A stretch of 64,000 nucleotides of DNA from Anagrus nilaparvatae (taxonomy: Eukaryota; Arthropoda; Insecta; Hymenoptera; Mymaridae), in NCBI GenBank assembly GCA_022575985.1, contig JAKSXM010000311.1:19837-83836 (forward strand), written 5' to 3'. Each line of letters opens with the position of its first letter. Within the stretch, counting starts at the first letter, position 1. A model generated the notes under the pieces. The model was not told the origin of the DNA, searched no databases, and worked only from the letters and a program-made list of their open reading frames with translations. A program made the position numbers and the translations under genes. This document shows positions 32,860-44,169 of this stretch, in pieces.

Positions 32860-35354
32860 CTAAATTTTGAGGATATCTTCGTTTTTATGTATTTTCTTAA
32901 GAATTTGCACCTGGAAATGCAAGTTTTCAATAAAGGCCAGCTTATTTTCGAGAATAACCCCCAGGTATTTCTGACTTTGATAATAAAACTTGTACAAAAC
33001 AATTTTCGACACGTTTAATACACAGAGTCCAATATAAATTGGTTTATTCAAATAAACTTTTGCTTTTTCCATTTCAATCGCTACACAGTATTCGCTGAAA
33101 ACTGTCAAGCTGTAGAAATTTGGTTTAGATAAGAAATCTTCAGCACCATATCTTTCCAACCATCCGGTGACTAGAGATACATCTACTCTGCGTCTAGGAT
33201 CATCCATAGTTTTTTCTTAAAAAATGAAATCAATATATTTAAATTGATAAAAATTGATAGAAATTGATTGAAAAATTAAAGCTAATGAAGATTTTTACTC
33301 ATTAGTAGACTTTTTTCTTTTCAACCTGTTTATGTCAATATATTTCTTCAACCATTTGGATTGCTTGAACTTGAGAGCACGATGAACTTTTTTGAGTTTT
33401 AACCGATTATCAATTGCTTGCTTTAGATACGCGTAGTGGATAATATACTTTTCCTTATTATACAATGTAATCAAAAGCTTTTTCTCCTTGGGCCCTGGTG
33501 GTTTTTCATGGACAAAATAGTAATTTCTTGAGTTTATCGTGATATTTTTCTGGATATTCTAAGTCCATTTCTAATATATATCCAACATCGAAATTCTCAC
33601 CAACAAAATAATCAGTTTTCTTTAATGCCTTAAGCCATTCAAATTTATCATATGGAAGTTATTGTATCATAGTCCAGCCATAGAGGTTTTTAACGTAATA
33701 GTACAAAATATATTTGCTTTCTTCATTCTTAATATGGTTTTCGATATACTTATTATGTTAGCTTTATGTTAACTTTTGCATATCTGTTACTGCAAAGAAA
33801 AATTCTACCATGAATATCCTTTTCCATAAACATAACCATATTGATGTCATCTAAAAGCTCTAATTCAATTTTAGTATACTTCAGCATAAGAATTCAGGAG
33901 TTGTAATCTCTCAAAGTTTTTATGTCATTAAATGAGTTCCAAACATTGACAGCGTGTTGACAGAACTTGTGCCTGAGCTCATTAAAGTACTATAAAAAGT
34001 TTCAATTTAGGAAAGTTGAGTTTCTTCTAATTTTTCAATTGAATCGATGTATTCATAAGAAACCACCCTCAAAACACCCTCTCTTTTCAATAATTTAAAC
34101 TGATAATCCGATAGATCTTTTAATTCTTTTTTTTAAATATTTAAATCAACGTCAGAAAGATACGATGACAGCTTATCTAGTGATAAATTCACAAATCTTA
34201 GCAAATAAATGAATTTAAATTTTATTATTTTTTTATTGAAACATGAACAGTTTTTGTAAATGATATATATTTTTCCTTTGTAAGAGAAATAAATTTGCCA
34301 GACCATAAATACCACAAGTTATTTCTAAATAAAAATAAATATAAATAAAATTGCTTTTTGTTTTACTAGATAAATAATTTTCTATTGCCAGATTGTTAAA
34401 TATTACACTGATAGTCCCGCTATCTTCATAGTTCTGATTACATTCACTGTATTCTTTGTCACGGTACCTGCCTGAAATGAATGATAAATTTGAAGAAAAA
34501 AAATTGATTACACAATAAAAAATTTAATATTTTACCTGTTAAGCGGTGATGATCAAAAAATTTTCTTTTGGCTTTATTATCCTCAAATGGACCTTCTTTA
34601 CATTTATGATAAATCTTAGCATCTCGAGTTTTTTCATCTTTTCATCATCTAAAAGATCCATTTTTTCGAGAATGTATAAATTTGAATCATTTCCTCAGCG
34701 ATTATTTCATGCCTCTTAACGAACCATTTAGCAGGGATTTCACCGCTGTAGCTCTTGTAAACTGATTTGGTATCATCGATATTATTCTTTAAATAAAATA
34801 CAATGCTTAATGGCTCAAAACGTTGAATAATATTGCCTTCTTTCGATATTTTCAAAGTCTGCGTATACAATGAATGGAGCTCTTTCTTTATTTTTAATAT
34901 TCTTGAACTTGATGAATTTAAACTCCTCCTTATCAAGTAATAAGACCTTATATTTATTGTCATTGGAACAATCTTCTTTGTATGTCTTTAATTTTTGCTG
35001 TGACGTAAAACAATGTAAACATTGATCACAGAAATATATTTCGTAACTACTTTTTGATAGTTGTGCAGAAATTAAAGCAGATAAATTTCGTATCCACGCG
35101 TAGTGATAGCTTCTGCTTTCATTCATTTCTGGAAAAAGTCATATTTTCTTCTTTTTAATAAGATTTGTAATAATTTGTAATAAATTTTCTTTAATCTTTA
35201 ATAATTTCTTACCAAAGTATTCTTTCATTAAATCTTCATTTCTAAAACTTTTAACATAAAAATTATAGGTTTTATTATTATTATCCTTATAATATCGCTC
35301 TTCATAGCGATCTTGAACTAAAGGTAAATTTATATGTTTTGGGTTTTTATTCAA
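32860..35354 (-). pseudogene. Decayed Polinton/Maverick-type protein-primed DNA polymerase B
   Basis: Read right to left, successive blocks follow the family order across several frames. First comes HINLPLVQDRY near the start and SYHYAWIRNLSALIS, then a zinc-finger-like YFCDQCLHCF with KLKTYKEDC (about 35030-34980). The exonuclease entry PFIVYADFENIE follows near 34850, then a block with YKSYSGEIPAKWFVK. A second Cys/His segment ends HHRLTG. A 62-bp GT-AG gap (about 34473-34535) is followed by YRDKEYSECNQNYEDS. Next are LSLDKLSSYLS (34180-34140), SYEYIDSIEKLEETQL and NVWNSFNDIKTLRDYN (34080-33910), and [17 protein letters not shown] with SNRYAK. The palm motif D-x-x-NLYGW appears as VKNLYGW near 33680, with the metal-binding Asp lost. 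Then come [20 protein letters not shown] and a final open frame (33207-32860) with VSLVTGWLERYGAEDFLSKP and NKPIYIGLCVLNVSK. The sequence stops being recognisable before the YTDTDS motif. The gene is clearly dead; no terminal repeats, integrase or capsid gene of the element were seen in the window. Confidence 0.92.
34473..34535 (-). other. Probable small intron or insertion in the polymerase relic
   Basis: On the minus strand, HHRLTG coding sequence ends at a CAG/GTAAAA donor and the next conserved block (YRDKEYSEC) resumes after CATTTCAG. Relatives are continuous across this point (TGKYRGAAH-x-x-CN), so removing about 62 bp restores the family spacing. GT and AG ends and a T-rich tract fit a true intron. 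Confidence 0.6.
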
Positions 35355-35659
35355 TCTTAAGTATGAAGTATAAACTACTGTGTATTAATTATTTTTCTCT
35401 AGCTCTAGCGAGCAAAGATGAATAGAATACGTGTATATTCACTATTTGTGAAGCAATCCTTTTGATCCTCACTAAATTTCACATCGCAAATAACACATAT
35501 ATAATATAATCCTTCAAGTTTTTAACAGAAAAAGAACGTCGCATTATAGTATTTAAGTTTTTTATTTAAAGTTTGCCATGTAGTCCATGGCTATTTGTTA
35601 AAAAACAGGCCAAACCTCTACATAATTATGAAAATGGTTAAATCGAGAAACCTTTTACA

Positions 35660-35875
35660 TTCTCTATATTATCAAAGAGTTTAGAGGTAAACAAAGGAAT
35701 TCTAAAACTAGAAATTATTTAACAATTTTACAAATATATTCTCGCAAGTGAAATGAATTTAAAAGGTTATATAAACAAAAAATAATTAAGTTGGTGTAAA
35801 TTCTTTTTTTAAATCTTAAATAAATTATATTAAAATTCTTGATTTATTGAGCTAATAAACGTTATTCTTTTGGCT
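35660..35875 (+). repeat. Dispersed repeat, uninterrupted copy
   Basis: AAAGAGTTTAGAGGTAAAC, AATTCTAAAACTAGAAATTA, ATATTCTCGCAAGTGAAATG, TTATATAAACAAAAAATAAT and TTTATTGAGCTAATAAA recur in the same order around the element at 59247-60703. This copy lacks that element and so serves as its empty site. A third, inverted copy is at 63127-63225. It separates the polymerase relic from the companion gene upstream. Confidence 0.85.
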
Positions 35876-35963
35876 TATTTCAACATACATATTCTCTTGT
35901 TCTTAATATACATTTCCATGTGTTGCTCTATGCATTAAATTATAAACTTCAACTGTATTAACC

Positions 35964-36705
35964 CTAGACTAATGCAACGTCAAGATGTACAGGAATTTGA
36001 TCTAACGATACGCTGAATCTCTCATTTCTACGAGTCTAAAAAGAAAATTATATAATAAAATTGAAAATAATATATTTTGTGAAATAATATTAAAGTGTAA
36101 CCAACTGTCCAATACTTTTTGAATATCAATAGCATTATCATCACCATCTTCAAAAGAAAATCCATAAGCATTTACTGTTTCATATTCAATTTCAAATGCG
36201 GAATTGTACATATTTTCATTTTTTTTCTTGTTTAATAATTTTCCTTATTACTACGATGAGTATAGTTGTCAACATGTAAATAATAATGATATTTCATTGG
36301 TAAACTAAGATTATTTATTGATGTAGTCGGAGGTTGTGATTGTACTTTAATTGCACTTGAATATTGTGAACTGGTTGAAAACGATGGTATTTATCTAGAT
36401 AATATTGAATGATGTGATCTGTTTGAAGTCAAAGCTGGTAAATTTTATGAAGTTGAAGGATGTGGTTGTACTTCTTCTTTAATTCTAATTGAATATTGTG
36501 AACTGGATGAAGACGATTGTTTTGATCTAGATAAAATTGAAGGTGGTGATCTGATTGAAGTAAAAGCTGTTAATACTTTTCCTAATACTATTTTTGGTTG
36601 ACTGATTAATATCAATTTTGATGACGAAGATGATGAAGAGGATTTTTTAATAGAATATATTCAACAATATGAGTCATTTTGTGGTTTATTATCACTCATG
36701 TCCAT
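35964..36705 (-). pseudogene. Unrecognised gene upstream of the Polinton polymerase relic
   Basis: The minus strand starts MDMSDNKPQNDS at 36705, then, with one early stop and frame breaks, encodes a Ser/Pro-rich region. This has two tandem 44-residue repeats (132 bp apart; SILSR, SQYS and QPHPSTS blocks) and ends THRSNKENY near 36238. It is followed from 36211 by MYNSAFEIEYETVNAYGFSF, EDGDDNAIDIQKVLDSWL. After a gap of about 60 bp with a clean TTTTTAG acceptor comes TRRNERFSVSLDQIPVHLDV and a stop at about 35964. The exon junction is off by one base, as if a G had been lost at the donor. The acidic block plus VLDSWL-TRRNER looks like a conserved domain, but I cannot name it. It lies on the strand of the polymerase, 0.6 kb upstream, so it may be a gene of the same mobile element or an unrelated neighbour. 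Confidence 0.5.
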
Positions 36706-36724
36706 TTTTTTTTATTAGCTTATT

Positions 36725-37205
36725 AAATTTTAAGGTTGGATCAGGTGGATAAAAATAGCATTTTTTGAGTAAAAATTTCTGGAGATCGAAACTTCCGGAA
36801 TGTTTAATATTTTTAGCCATTGATCATGTTATGTGTCCCTTAAAATTTAAAAAAATAATTTTGAAAATTTATTGACTACAGACGGAGATATTAGCGCTTG
36901 AAATTTCATTAATTTTTGAGGTACTTAATTATTCAAGACTTTTTTATAAATAATCTAATTTTAAAAATCTTTGAATATAATATTTAGGACATTATTTAGC
37001 ATCGATTCACTAAAAAAAATCTCAATTTTTAACAATAACGTGAAATATATTTCAGTAGTCAATAAATTCTAAAAATTATTTTTTTAATTTTAAGGAAAAC
37101 ATAACATGATCAATGGCTAAAAATATTAAACATTACATAAGTTTCGATCTTCAGAAATTTTTACCCAAAAAATGCTATTTCTATCCACCTGATTCAACCT
37201 TAAAT
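36725..37205. mobile_element. 480-bp element with 155-bp terminal inverted repeats
   Basis: AAGGTTGGATCAGGTGGATA (from about 36732) faces TATCCACCTGATTCAACCTT, the reverse complement of its mirror (ending about 37201). Pairing continues through ATAGCATTTTTTGAGTAAAA, GAGATCGAAACTTCC, TAGCCATTGATCATGTTATG and TTTATTGACTAC to about 36890 and 37060. The loop is about 170 bp of AT-rich DNA. The flanks are TTAAATTT and AAATAACA, so a TA or TTAA duplication is possible but not proven. It lies 20 bp upstream of the unrecognised gene. Confidence 0.85.
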
Positions 37206-37313
37206 AACATAATTTAATTGCATATTGATAAAGAATTAATCAAAATGTACTTACTCGTTTTTTTTTTGTTAATAAATTTATCTACCATATGAAATAATAA
37301 TTAATTGATTTAA

Positions 37314-37562
37314 TTAGGGGTGTCGGTTACCCGAATTTTCGAGTACCTGAGCGTCGGGTCTGTCCTGGATTTTTTCGGGTCGGATCAGCCTTCGGATATA
37401 TCCGAAAAGTTTCATAGGTCCGAAGATATAGTTTTTTCGTCAAAAATTTTTCTGGCATGGCAAAAAAGATGTGGGCTAAATGTACGTAATGACAGTTTTA
37501 AATATTTAGTGAATCTTGGTAAATTGCTTATTTTTGACCACATTAAAGAAATCTTAGGCTAA
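37314..37562 (+). mobile_element. Possible hAT-like element end with chance 80-codon frame
   Basis: TTAGGGGTGTCGGTTACCCG begins a GC-richer stretch with CCGAATTTTCGAGTACCTG, GGGTCGGATCAGCC and TCGGATATATCCGAAAAG. The start TAGGGGTGT is typical of hAT-superfamily termini. A similar start, TTAGGGGTGTGCGGATACTC, lies at 40687 in the same orientation. The stretch is open for 80 codons, but the text is dominated by short CCGAA/TTCGG palindromes and is not a recognised protein. Confidence 0.4.
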
Positions 37563-40500
37563 TGCAACATTATTGATATAATAAAAAAAGTAAATATATT
37601 TTTTACTTCACAAAAATGAAAAAATTAGGTATTAAAAATTAGGCAGATGCTAAATTCATACTTATTAAATATTTGAAAAAAAAATAATACTACATTTTAT
37701 TTAGGGTTTCTTTTTTTGTTGTTTTCTTTTCTATCAGTTAATTTAATCTTCATTATATTACGTACGTCTAATAATATAATCCTTTAGGATATATCGATTA
37801 AGATCATTTTACCTTTTATTTAAAAAAAAAATTGGATTTTTGTGCAATATAAATGACGATGTTTCTTTCTTTTATTAAAAAAAAAATACTATAAAAGAAA
37901 TATCACGTTATAAAAAAAGTGGCATCGAACAAAAATACAGAAAAACATAAAGATGATTGTTATACCTGAACTGAACGACGTTTAATTATGTAATTATAGT
38001 TGATTACAGGATATTATAGAATATATACCTTTAATAAAATAACACACACACAAAATATTTATTTTTTTTTAATCTTTAGAAAAAAAATATTTTTTTATAA
38101 CTATTATCTATTATAAGTGTCAATAATTATTATAATAATAAAAGGTTTTATAGAAAAAAAAACGTTTTATTTGACAGATTTATTTATTGTTTTTTTAAAA
38201 TATAATTATAGGGGTGAATAGGTCAAATCGATAAGTGATATTGATAACGAGACTTTTTCTTTAAGGAATTATCCACAAGATTTAAGGAAGTAAAGGAGAT
38301 AAAGAATTATTTATTTGAAAATTTAAATTTTTCGATCTTATTTTTTAGTCACTATATAGGTACAGTCAGAATGTTATTTCATAAATAAAGAATTTAAAGT
38401 TCTACTTTGATAATTTGTTATTTACTTTAGAGCTTTTGTGTAAATCTTCAACAAAAATCTTGTATTGGAATCCCCAATTAATGAAAAAATACGTTAAAAA
38501 ATAAGTTCAAAAAGTCCTTACCAAAACACCCCAGCATCTCCTTTCCAAATTCTAAATAATTATAATTTACTTTACATTAACTTATTAATTAATAATTTAA
38601 ATTTACATGTAACAATCATATTTGTATGTATAATATAATCTTATATTATTATTATTATTATTATTATTATACAATAACGATCGAATTATATTAAACAAAA
38701 GAGATATTATAATGTAGCTATATATATATATATATTTTCACGGTTATATTGTAATATACATAATGTTAAATTTCTCATGTATATATAATATACAACATCC
38801 TATATATATATGTATGTCGTTTAGGATCTATCTTTATGCAGAAATTCCTATTGTCATGAAAGAAATTTAAGTTATACATATCTTTATACCACACACGATG
38901 AATATCATAATATATTTTATATATATCTAAAGAAATATTATCTATACAGATTTTATATTAAGCAATTATTTGTATATAAATATACATACATTTTTTGATC
39001 AATTAAATTTTATTTTACTTTATTTTTGTACTTTTTTTTTAATATAACGTTAGCATAAAGTGTTAAGTGCAAAAGTAGTTTTCTTATACAATCTTTTTAC
39101 TTAAGTGCTAAGAAATTTAAAGCTAAAAAGCGAGTTACCTTTACAATGTGTTGCATATTATATCTATATAATATATACCTATATATATATTCTAAATTGA
39201 CTCACTTTATTTTAGCAAAAATATACTTCTCTACAAAAGTTATTAGCATACTTTTGCATTTACTGACTAAAATTAATGTATATTAACCTGGGATCTTGTT
39301 TTTATTTTTTTGTGAAAAAAAATTTACCTAATTTATGTCTATTTCAATTTTAAAATCATTTGTGTCTTCGAGTTCGGAAAAAGTTTAACACCTTCACTGC
39401 GATTTTAAAATATTTGCGGTTGCTTCTTGGGTGTATTTTATATTTCGTTATTATTTTTTTTGGCTTACAGAAAACAAACCATTTATCCTATATTTTGTTA
39501 CCTCTGGTTTTTGAACGAAATGAAGATCCGGATTGAAGAATATTGAAGATCTTTCTCTTTTTGAAAATATAATTACTTTTCATGGGTTCTAAGATTCAAA
39601 AATTGCGATAGCAAGCTTTTAGAAAGTTTGAAGGAAAGTTTAGGTGACTATCAAAACGCGATACTGAAAAGCTTCAACATTAAATAACCAAATAACAAAT
39701 AATTTCTAAAAGTCAATTTGTTTTGCTGCAAAAATTTAAATTCAAACCACGTCCGATTTTACTTTTCTTATTTTTTAAAATTTCAAACAGATATGAATTC
39801 ATTTTACCTTAAAAAAGCCATTAATTCTAATCAAGCATCGTAGTTTATTTCTTATAAATAATTTCAATATTTTAATTTATACTTTAAATTAGCATTTTCT
39901 TAAAAGCTATTTTCCATAAAATTTTATCTTTTGCCATATTATTTTTCTTTATAACATGTAAAAATATATATAAAATGAGAACATTTTATTATTATTATTA
40001 TTATTTTAAAAACATAAAGTATTAAATTACATTCTTTTCAATATTAAAGTAAAAACTAAAAGAAACAAAGTGAATTAAAGCTTCTTCAAGTAATAATGAC
40101 AGATCGTGTTCGCATTTATAAAAGATTTTATGATGACGGACTGTTAGCTATTTTCTCCTGCGGGCCAAATAGTATTACGTTTCGTTATTATTTATTATTA
40201 TAATTATTTTGTTTTTTTCATTAATTTTTTCTATCATCTTACTTATAAAAATACAATTTTTAATTTAAAATAATAATATTCATTTTTTCGAGGTGTAAAA
40301 TAAATTCAAAATAAATACGTTTTGAATAAAACCAGTAGCTGATGTTATGAATAATTAAAATTTTTTGAAAGAAACGCCGACAAGAGAAATGTAACATAAA
40401 GAAAAAATTAAGAAGATAATATAAAAGTAATGAAATCAAAATAATCTACAAAGTCATTGATTGCTTCTGAAAACTAAGTTCAATATATTACTCCAACTTT

Positions 40501-40685
40501 TTTTTTATGCTCATTTAAATATCTTCATTAATATCTTTATTTTACGACTAAATATTTTTATCCTGGTTTTTTTTGGCGGTGCTTTTTTGGTCTCCTTTTA
40601 TTGCGAATTTATAGTCTTAGTAAATTGAAAATATAAAATACTAAGCAATACAAAGTAGTTTTTAAAATTTTTTGAGGCAGACAAT
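37563..40685. other. No gene seen
   Basis: AT-rich DNA with (ATT)n at about 38645-38670 and 39990-40003 and (TA)n near 38720-38740. GGGGTGAATAGGTCAAATCG at 38212 resembles a hAT-like end but has no partner. Confidence 0.45.
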
Positions 40686-40686
40686 T

Positions 40687-40810
40687 AGGGGTGTGCGGAT
40701 ACTCGGGCTCATATCGGGTTGGATATTCATTTTTTTTTTGGGTCGGGTGTTATGATGTTTCGGGCAATTAAATGAAAATTTTAAACAGAATGTTCAGGTA
40801 CGGATTTTTA
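40687..40810 (+). mobile_element. Possible second hAT-like end
   Basis: TTAGGGGTGTGCGGATACTC, CGGGTTGGATATTC, GGGTCGGGTGTTATGATG and TTCAGGTACGGATTTTTATA have the same style as 37314-37440 (G-rich start, CGGGT and CCGAA motifs). It is in the same orientation, so the two are separate fragments or related copies, not two ends of one element. Confidence 0.35.
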
Positions 40811-42530
40811 TACTTACATTCCCCTAACTATACTTTTTTATAACCAACTACTGCAAATTTGCGAAAAATCCGATAATCTCCCTTAAAAATCATAAATCAA
40901 TTAATTTTCGCAAACTTACGATTTTGATCGGAAAATCTTTTTTTGAAAATTTATGAACAAGGTTGTCAAATTTTTTACAAAAAATATAAAAATAATTGTA
41001 AAGTCACAAAAAAAAATTAAAAATTCTGAAAATTTACAAATTTTGTCGCTACCATTTCCTTCGTAAATTTGCAGTTTCTAAAAGAATTACCAAGTTTTAC
41101 GCACAAATTTTTCTGGAATAATTTTTAAAAAGTGTATAAAAATTCTTACAGTCAGGGAAAATTTAGTTTCAAAATTCATTCCAAAACTTTTTTTTCAAAA
41201 TTTCTAAGCTTGTTTTTAGGTTTTTATCTATAATTTGATCCACAAAAAAACTGTCGAAAATTCAAATAGAAAACGCTTATAATCTGATAAAACTAAATAA
41301 ATTTTCTCACAAATAAAAAAGAAATATTTTAAAAAAATTATTTAAAAAAAAATTTTTGGTTGATTGATTTTCGTAATTTTTTGAAAGCACATATGCATAC
41401 TATATTTTGCTGTGTATTACATAATGCTTTCTTAAATGAAATAAACCACATGAATTATCGGATTTCTTGCCACCGTTTAATCGATCTCGTTCAAAAATTA
41501 AAGTAATAAGGTTTCAACAACAACGTATACAGTATATAAGTTCCTCAAATATAAGTTGCTTGCACTTGCTGATCAAATCGATCAGATTACTAATGTTTTT
41601 TTCCCATATTAACAAATCCATTTTTTCGTTTTCATATTTGGGTAAATTAAATATTTATTTCAGTTATAAATAATACAAAATAGTAAAATATGAATAGCAT
41701 AATTTAAAAAAAAATAGTAAGCAAATTAAATTGAAATTTAATCTTAAATCTTAACTTAAAATAAAAAAAATAATTACATTTTGATAGACCACCCAATAAA
41801 TGAATGAAATAAGAGACATGAGTTTGAATATGCAACATAAGAAATTTAATTCATTTATTTATAATAAAAAAAAAATAATGTATTGGGAGCCTGCATAATT
41901 TGAGATGTCGATTTGGTTGAGATCAGTTAAAAAAAAGTGCAAATATAATTTTTTTTTTCTTTTTTTAATGATGAGAGAAGAGGCAGACAAAAAACGATAT
42001 AAAAAAATATACATCACGAATATATAATATTATATAAAAAATATATATTTTTATACTAAATTTACTCCTTTTCATTCCTTTTTTTTATTATTATGTTCCC
42101 TTTTTTTCCATCATTTTATTACGTATAACATAAAATTTTTTTTTTGAAAAAATATATTTAATAATCATATACAAAAATATTCAACTAAGACGAATAAAAA
42201 TAAATTACAGATTAAGATCATAAGTTTTAAAAAAGTGAAGACGTGCAATTGGGATATAAGGCTTTTTCAAATTTATAGGTGGTAAAAGCTAAGATTTCCA
42301 AGCTGATTTTGCTAATAAAAGACACTTTAAATCAATCAATTCGCACTTAATGCAATTCCATTTTTATATTTATAAAAAAATTCAAAGATTATTATTCAAG
42401 CTTTTTTAAATGTTAGCTTCCTATGACATGATATTCCATTTTCGGCATTTTTTAAATCAATTTAGGAGTCTCTACTAGTAGAAAAAAATAATTTAAAGAC
42501 AACATATTTTCCAAGGGTTGAACAGATTTT
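40811..42530. other. No gene seen
   Basis: AT-rich DNA. A plus-strand frame at 41467-41673 is Ile/Ser/Phe-rich and has no support. Confidence 0.45.
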
Positions 42531-42534
42531 CGAC

Positions 42535-42780
42535 AGAATTTCTGGGTCCCGCCTTTTTGCAAGGGATGAAAATTTCATTAAGTTTTTACTTTATTTTCGA
42601 ATTTCTGGTATTCCAGTATTCCTGGGACTTAATTTTTTGACACCGGATAAAAATTTCGTAAAATGATGACTTTATTTTCGGGTTTTTGGGATTTCAGTAT
42701 TTCTGGGACCTTATTTTCTGACACCAGATGAAAATTTTGTAAAATTCTGACTTTATTTTTAAATGCTTCAGAAAATTTTA
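42535..42780 (+). repeat. 81-bp tandem repeat, three units
   Basis: TTCTGGGTCCCGCC, TCCTGGGACTTAATTTT and TCTGGGACCTTATTTTCTG occur at about 42540, 42621 and 42702. Each is followed by GA-CACCGGATGAAAATTT-type sequence and TGACTTTATTTTCGGG. The first unit is the most diverged. Confidence 0.75.
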
Positions 42781-43084
42781 GTTGAGTAGCCTTTTTTCAT
42801 TGTACGATGTTTCAGAAACATCTAAACTTTGCCTGGAAAAGGGGCTTCAGTAAAATTCTCCTATGAAACCAAAAATTGAATTAGAACCCGAGAAGTAGCA
42901 TTGACCTTTACAAGACCCTGTAAGTAAGTTTAAGGGCCATTCAAGTTTGTAACATTTTTTCCAGAATTTAAAGTGAAATGAAAATTCCAATTTTATTGTA
43001 TGATATTTTAAAGACATTCTTTAGAAATCATTTTACTTGCGAGAAAATTTTTTTCTCATAAATTTGTGATAAAACAACAGTGAG

Positions 43085-43720
43085 TATAATAAAAAAACTT
43101 ACAACTGGTTTGTGAACCCACAAACAACTAACATGGAACATGTTTAATTTATATTTTGAATCTTCAAGCCTTTATAATTTTTAGTCAATAAGACAAAAGA
43201 AATAGTTTTAACCTTATTATCGAAATTATTCCAAGTCTCTAAATCGAAATTATTCTAAGTCCATTTGACCCCCACCCAAATATGGCACATTTTATCACCC
43301 CCTCCCCCAAATATAGCGTATTTGACCACCCCTTAAATATGGTATATTTGACCCCCCCCCCAATTACAAGCTTCAAATACCTCCTGGCTATTAACATGTT
43401 CCATGTTAAAACTTATAACTAGTTTGTGTGAGTACAACCTAAATGGAACATGTTTACTACAGCTGAGGGCTAGGTATAATGCTTAAATGTTACGGAAGTT
43501 ACAATATAATACAATTTACTATTTTTATAATGTGTAATTATCATCCAAATTATTCTTATTCCCTAAACCGTACTCTGAGTCTGAGAATTGAAATTATTCT
43601 AAGTTCATTTAACCTCCCCCCCCCCCCCCCTTAAGTCAGGCACATTTGATTCCTTTCCACCCTGATTTTCGGATTTCCAGGGTATCCCTCCCTATGAACA
43701 TGTTCCATGTTAAAATAGTT
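43085..43720. repeat. Cluster of dispersed modules (ACATGTTCCATGT, AAGTCCCTAAATC, C-rich runs)
   Basis: The 12-bp palindromic core ACATGTTCCATGT, or its complement, appears near 43130, 43398, 43443 and 43699, joined to TTAAAACTTATAACTAG-type sequence. Between the copies lie AAATCGAAATTATTCTAAGT (43225-43260, 43580-43610) and runs of 10 to 17 C with TTTGACC. The same modules occur together inside the 3-kb transposon at 4990-5530 and near 28590-28650, which points to a shared parent element. Confidence 0.7.
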
Positions 43721-43924
43721 ATTTCTTTTTCTCACGATGTAATTTTAAAACAATTTAACAGGCAAAATGACCATCTTAAGTGAAATGATTTCTATAGGCT
43801 ACATGACATTAAATCGATTTTGAATTTAGGAAATTACATGAATTAGCTATAAATTGTAAAGGACAATACCTGAACTTTTCCTTCATGGGAATAATACAGA
43901 ATTTTGGTCTTTCGACAATAATGC

Positions 43925-44165
43925 ACGCAAAAAAAAGAATAGTAAAATTAACCTCAAAGAATTTAGTAAACACAAATTAATGAATATTGGTAAATATAAC
44001 CAAAAAATTAGTAAATTTCACTAAAAAAATTGAGGTTTTAGTTTTATAAACAAATTTTTTTAGTAAATTTTACTAAAAATTTATAGTGACTTTTAACCAC
44101 ACTGAACTTAGTAAACAAAATCGTTATTTTGGTTATATTTATTAATTTTTTATATGCGTGTGGGG
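43925..44165. mobile_element. Palindromic MITE-like element
   Basis: Left blocks TTAGTAAACACAAATTAATG, GGTAAATATAACCAAAAAAT and TTAGTAAATTTCACTAA are mirrored by TTAGTAAATTTTACTAA, TTTGGTTATATTTATTAATT and ATGCGTGT. ATGCACGCA at 43920 faces ATGCGTGTG at 44153. Pairing is imperfect but spans the whole 240 bp. Confidence 0.55.
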
Positions 44166-44169
44166 TCTC

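Noticed and set aside
32860..33000. Text YLGVILENKLAF at the end of the polymerase frame, resembling a LINE reverse transcriptase motif
   Set aside because: The match is short, lies in frame after clear polymerase text, and no other RT motif is near; treated as coincidence or fused random sequence.
38205..38235. ATAGGGGTGAATAGG considered as a hAT-like end
   Set aside because: Only the first bases resemble the ends at 37314 and 40687, and the interior lacks the CCGAA/CGGGT motifs.
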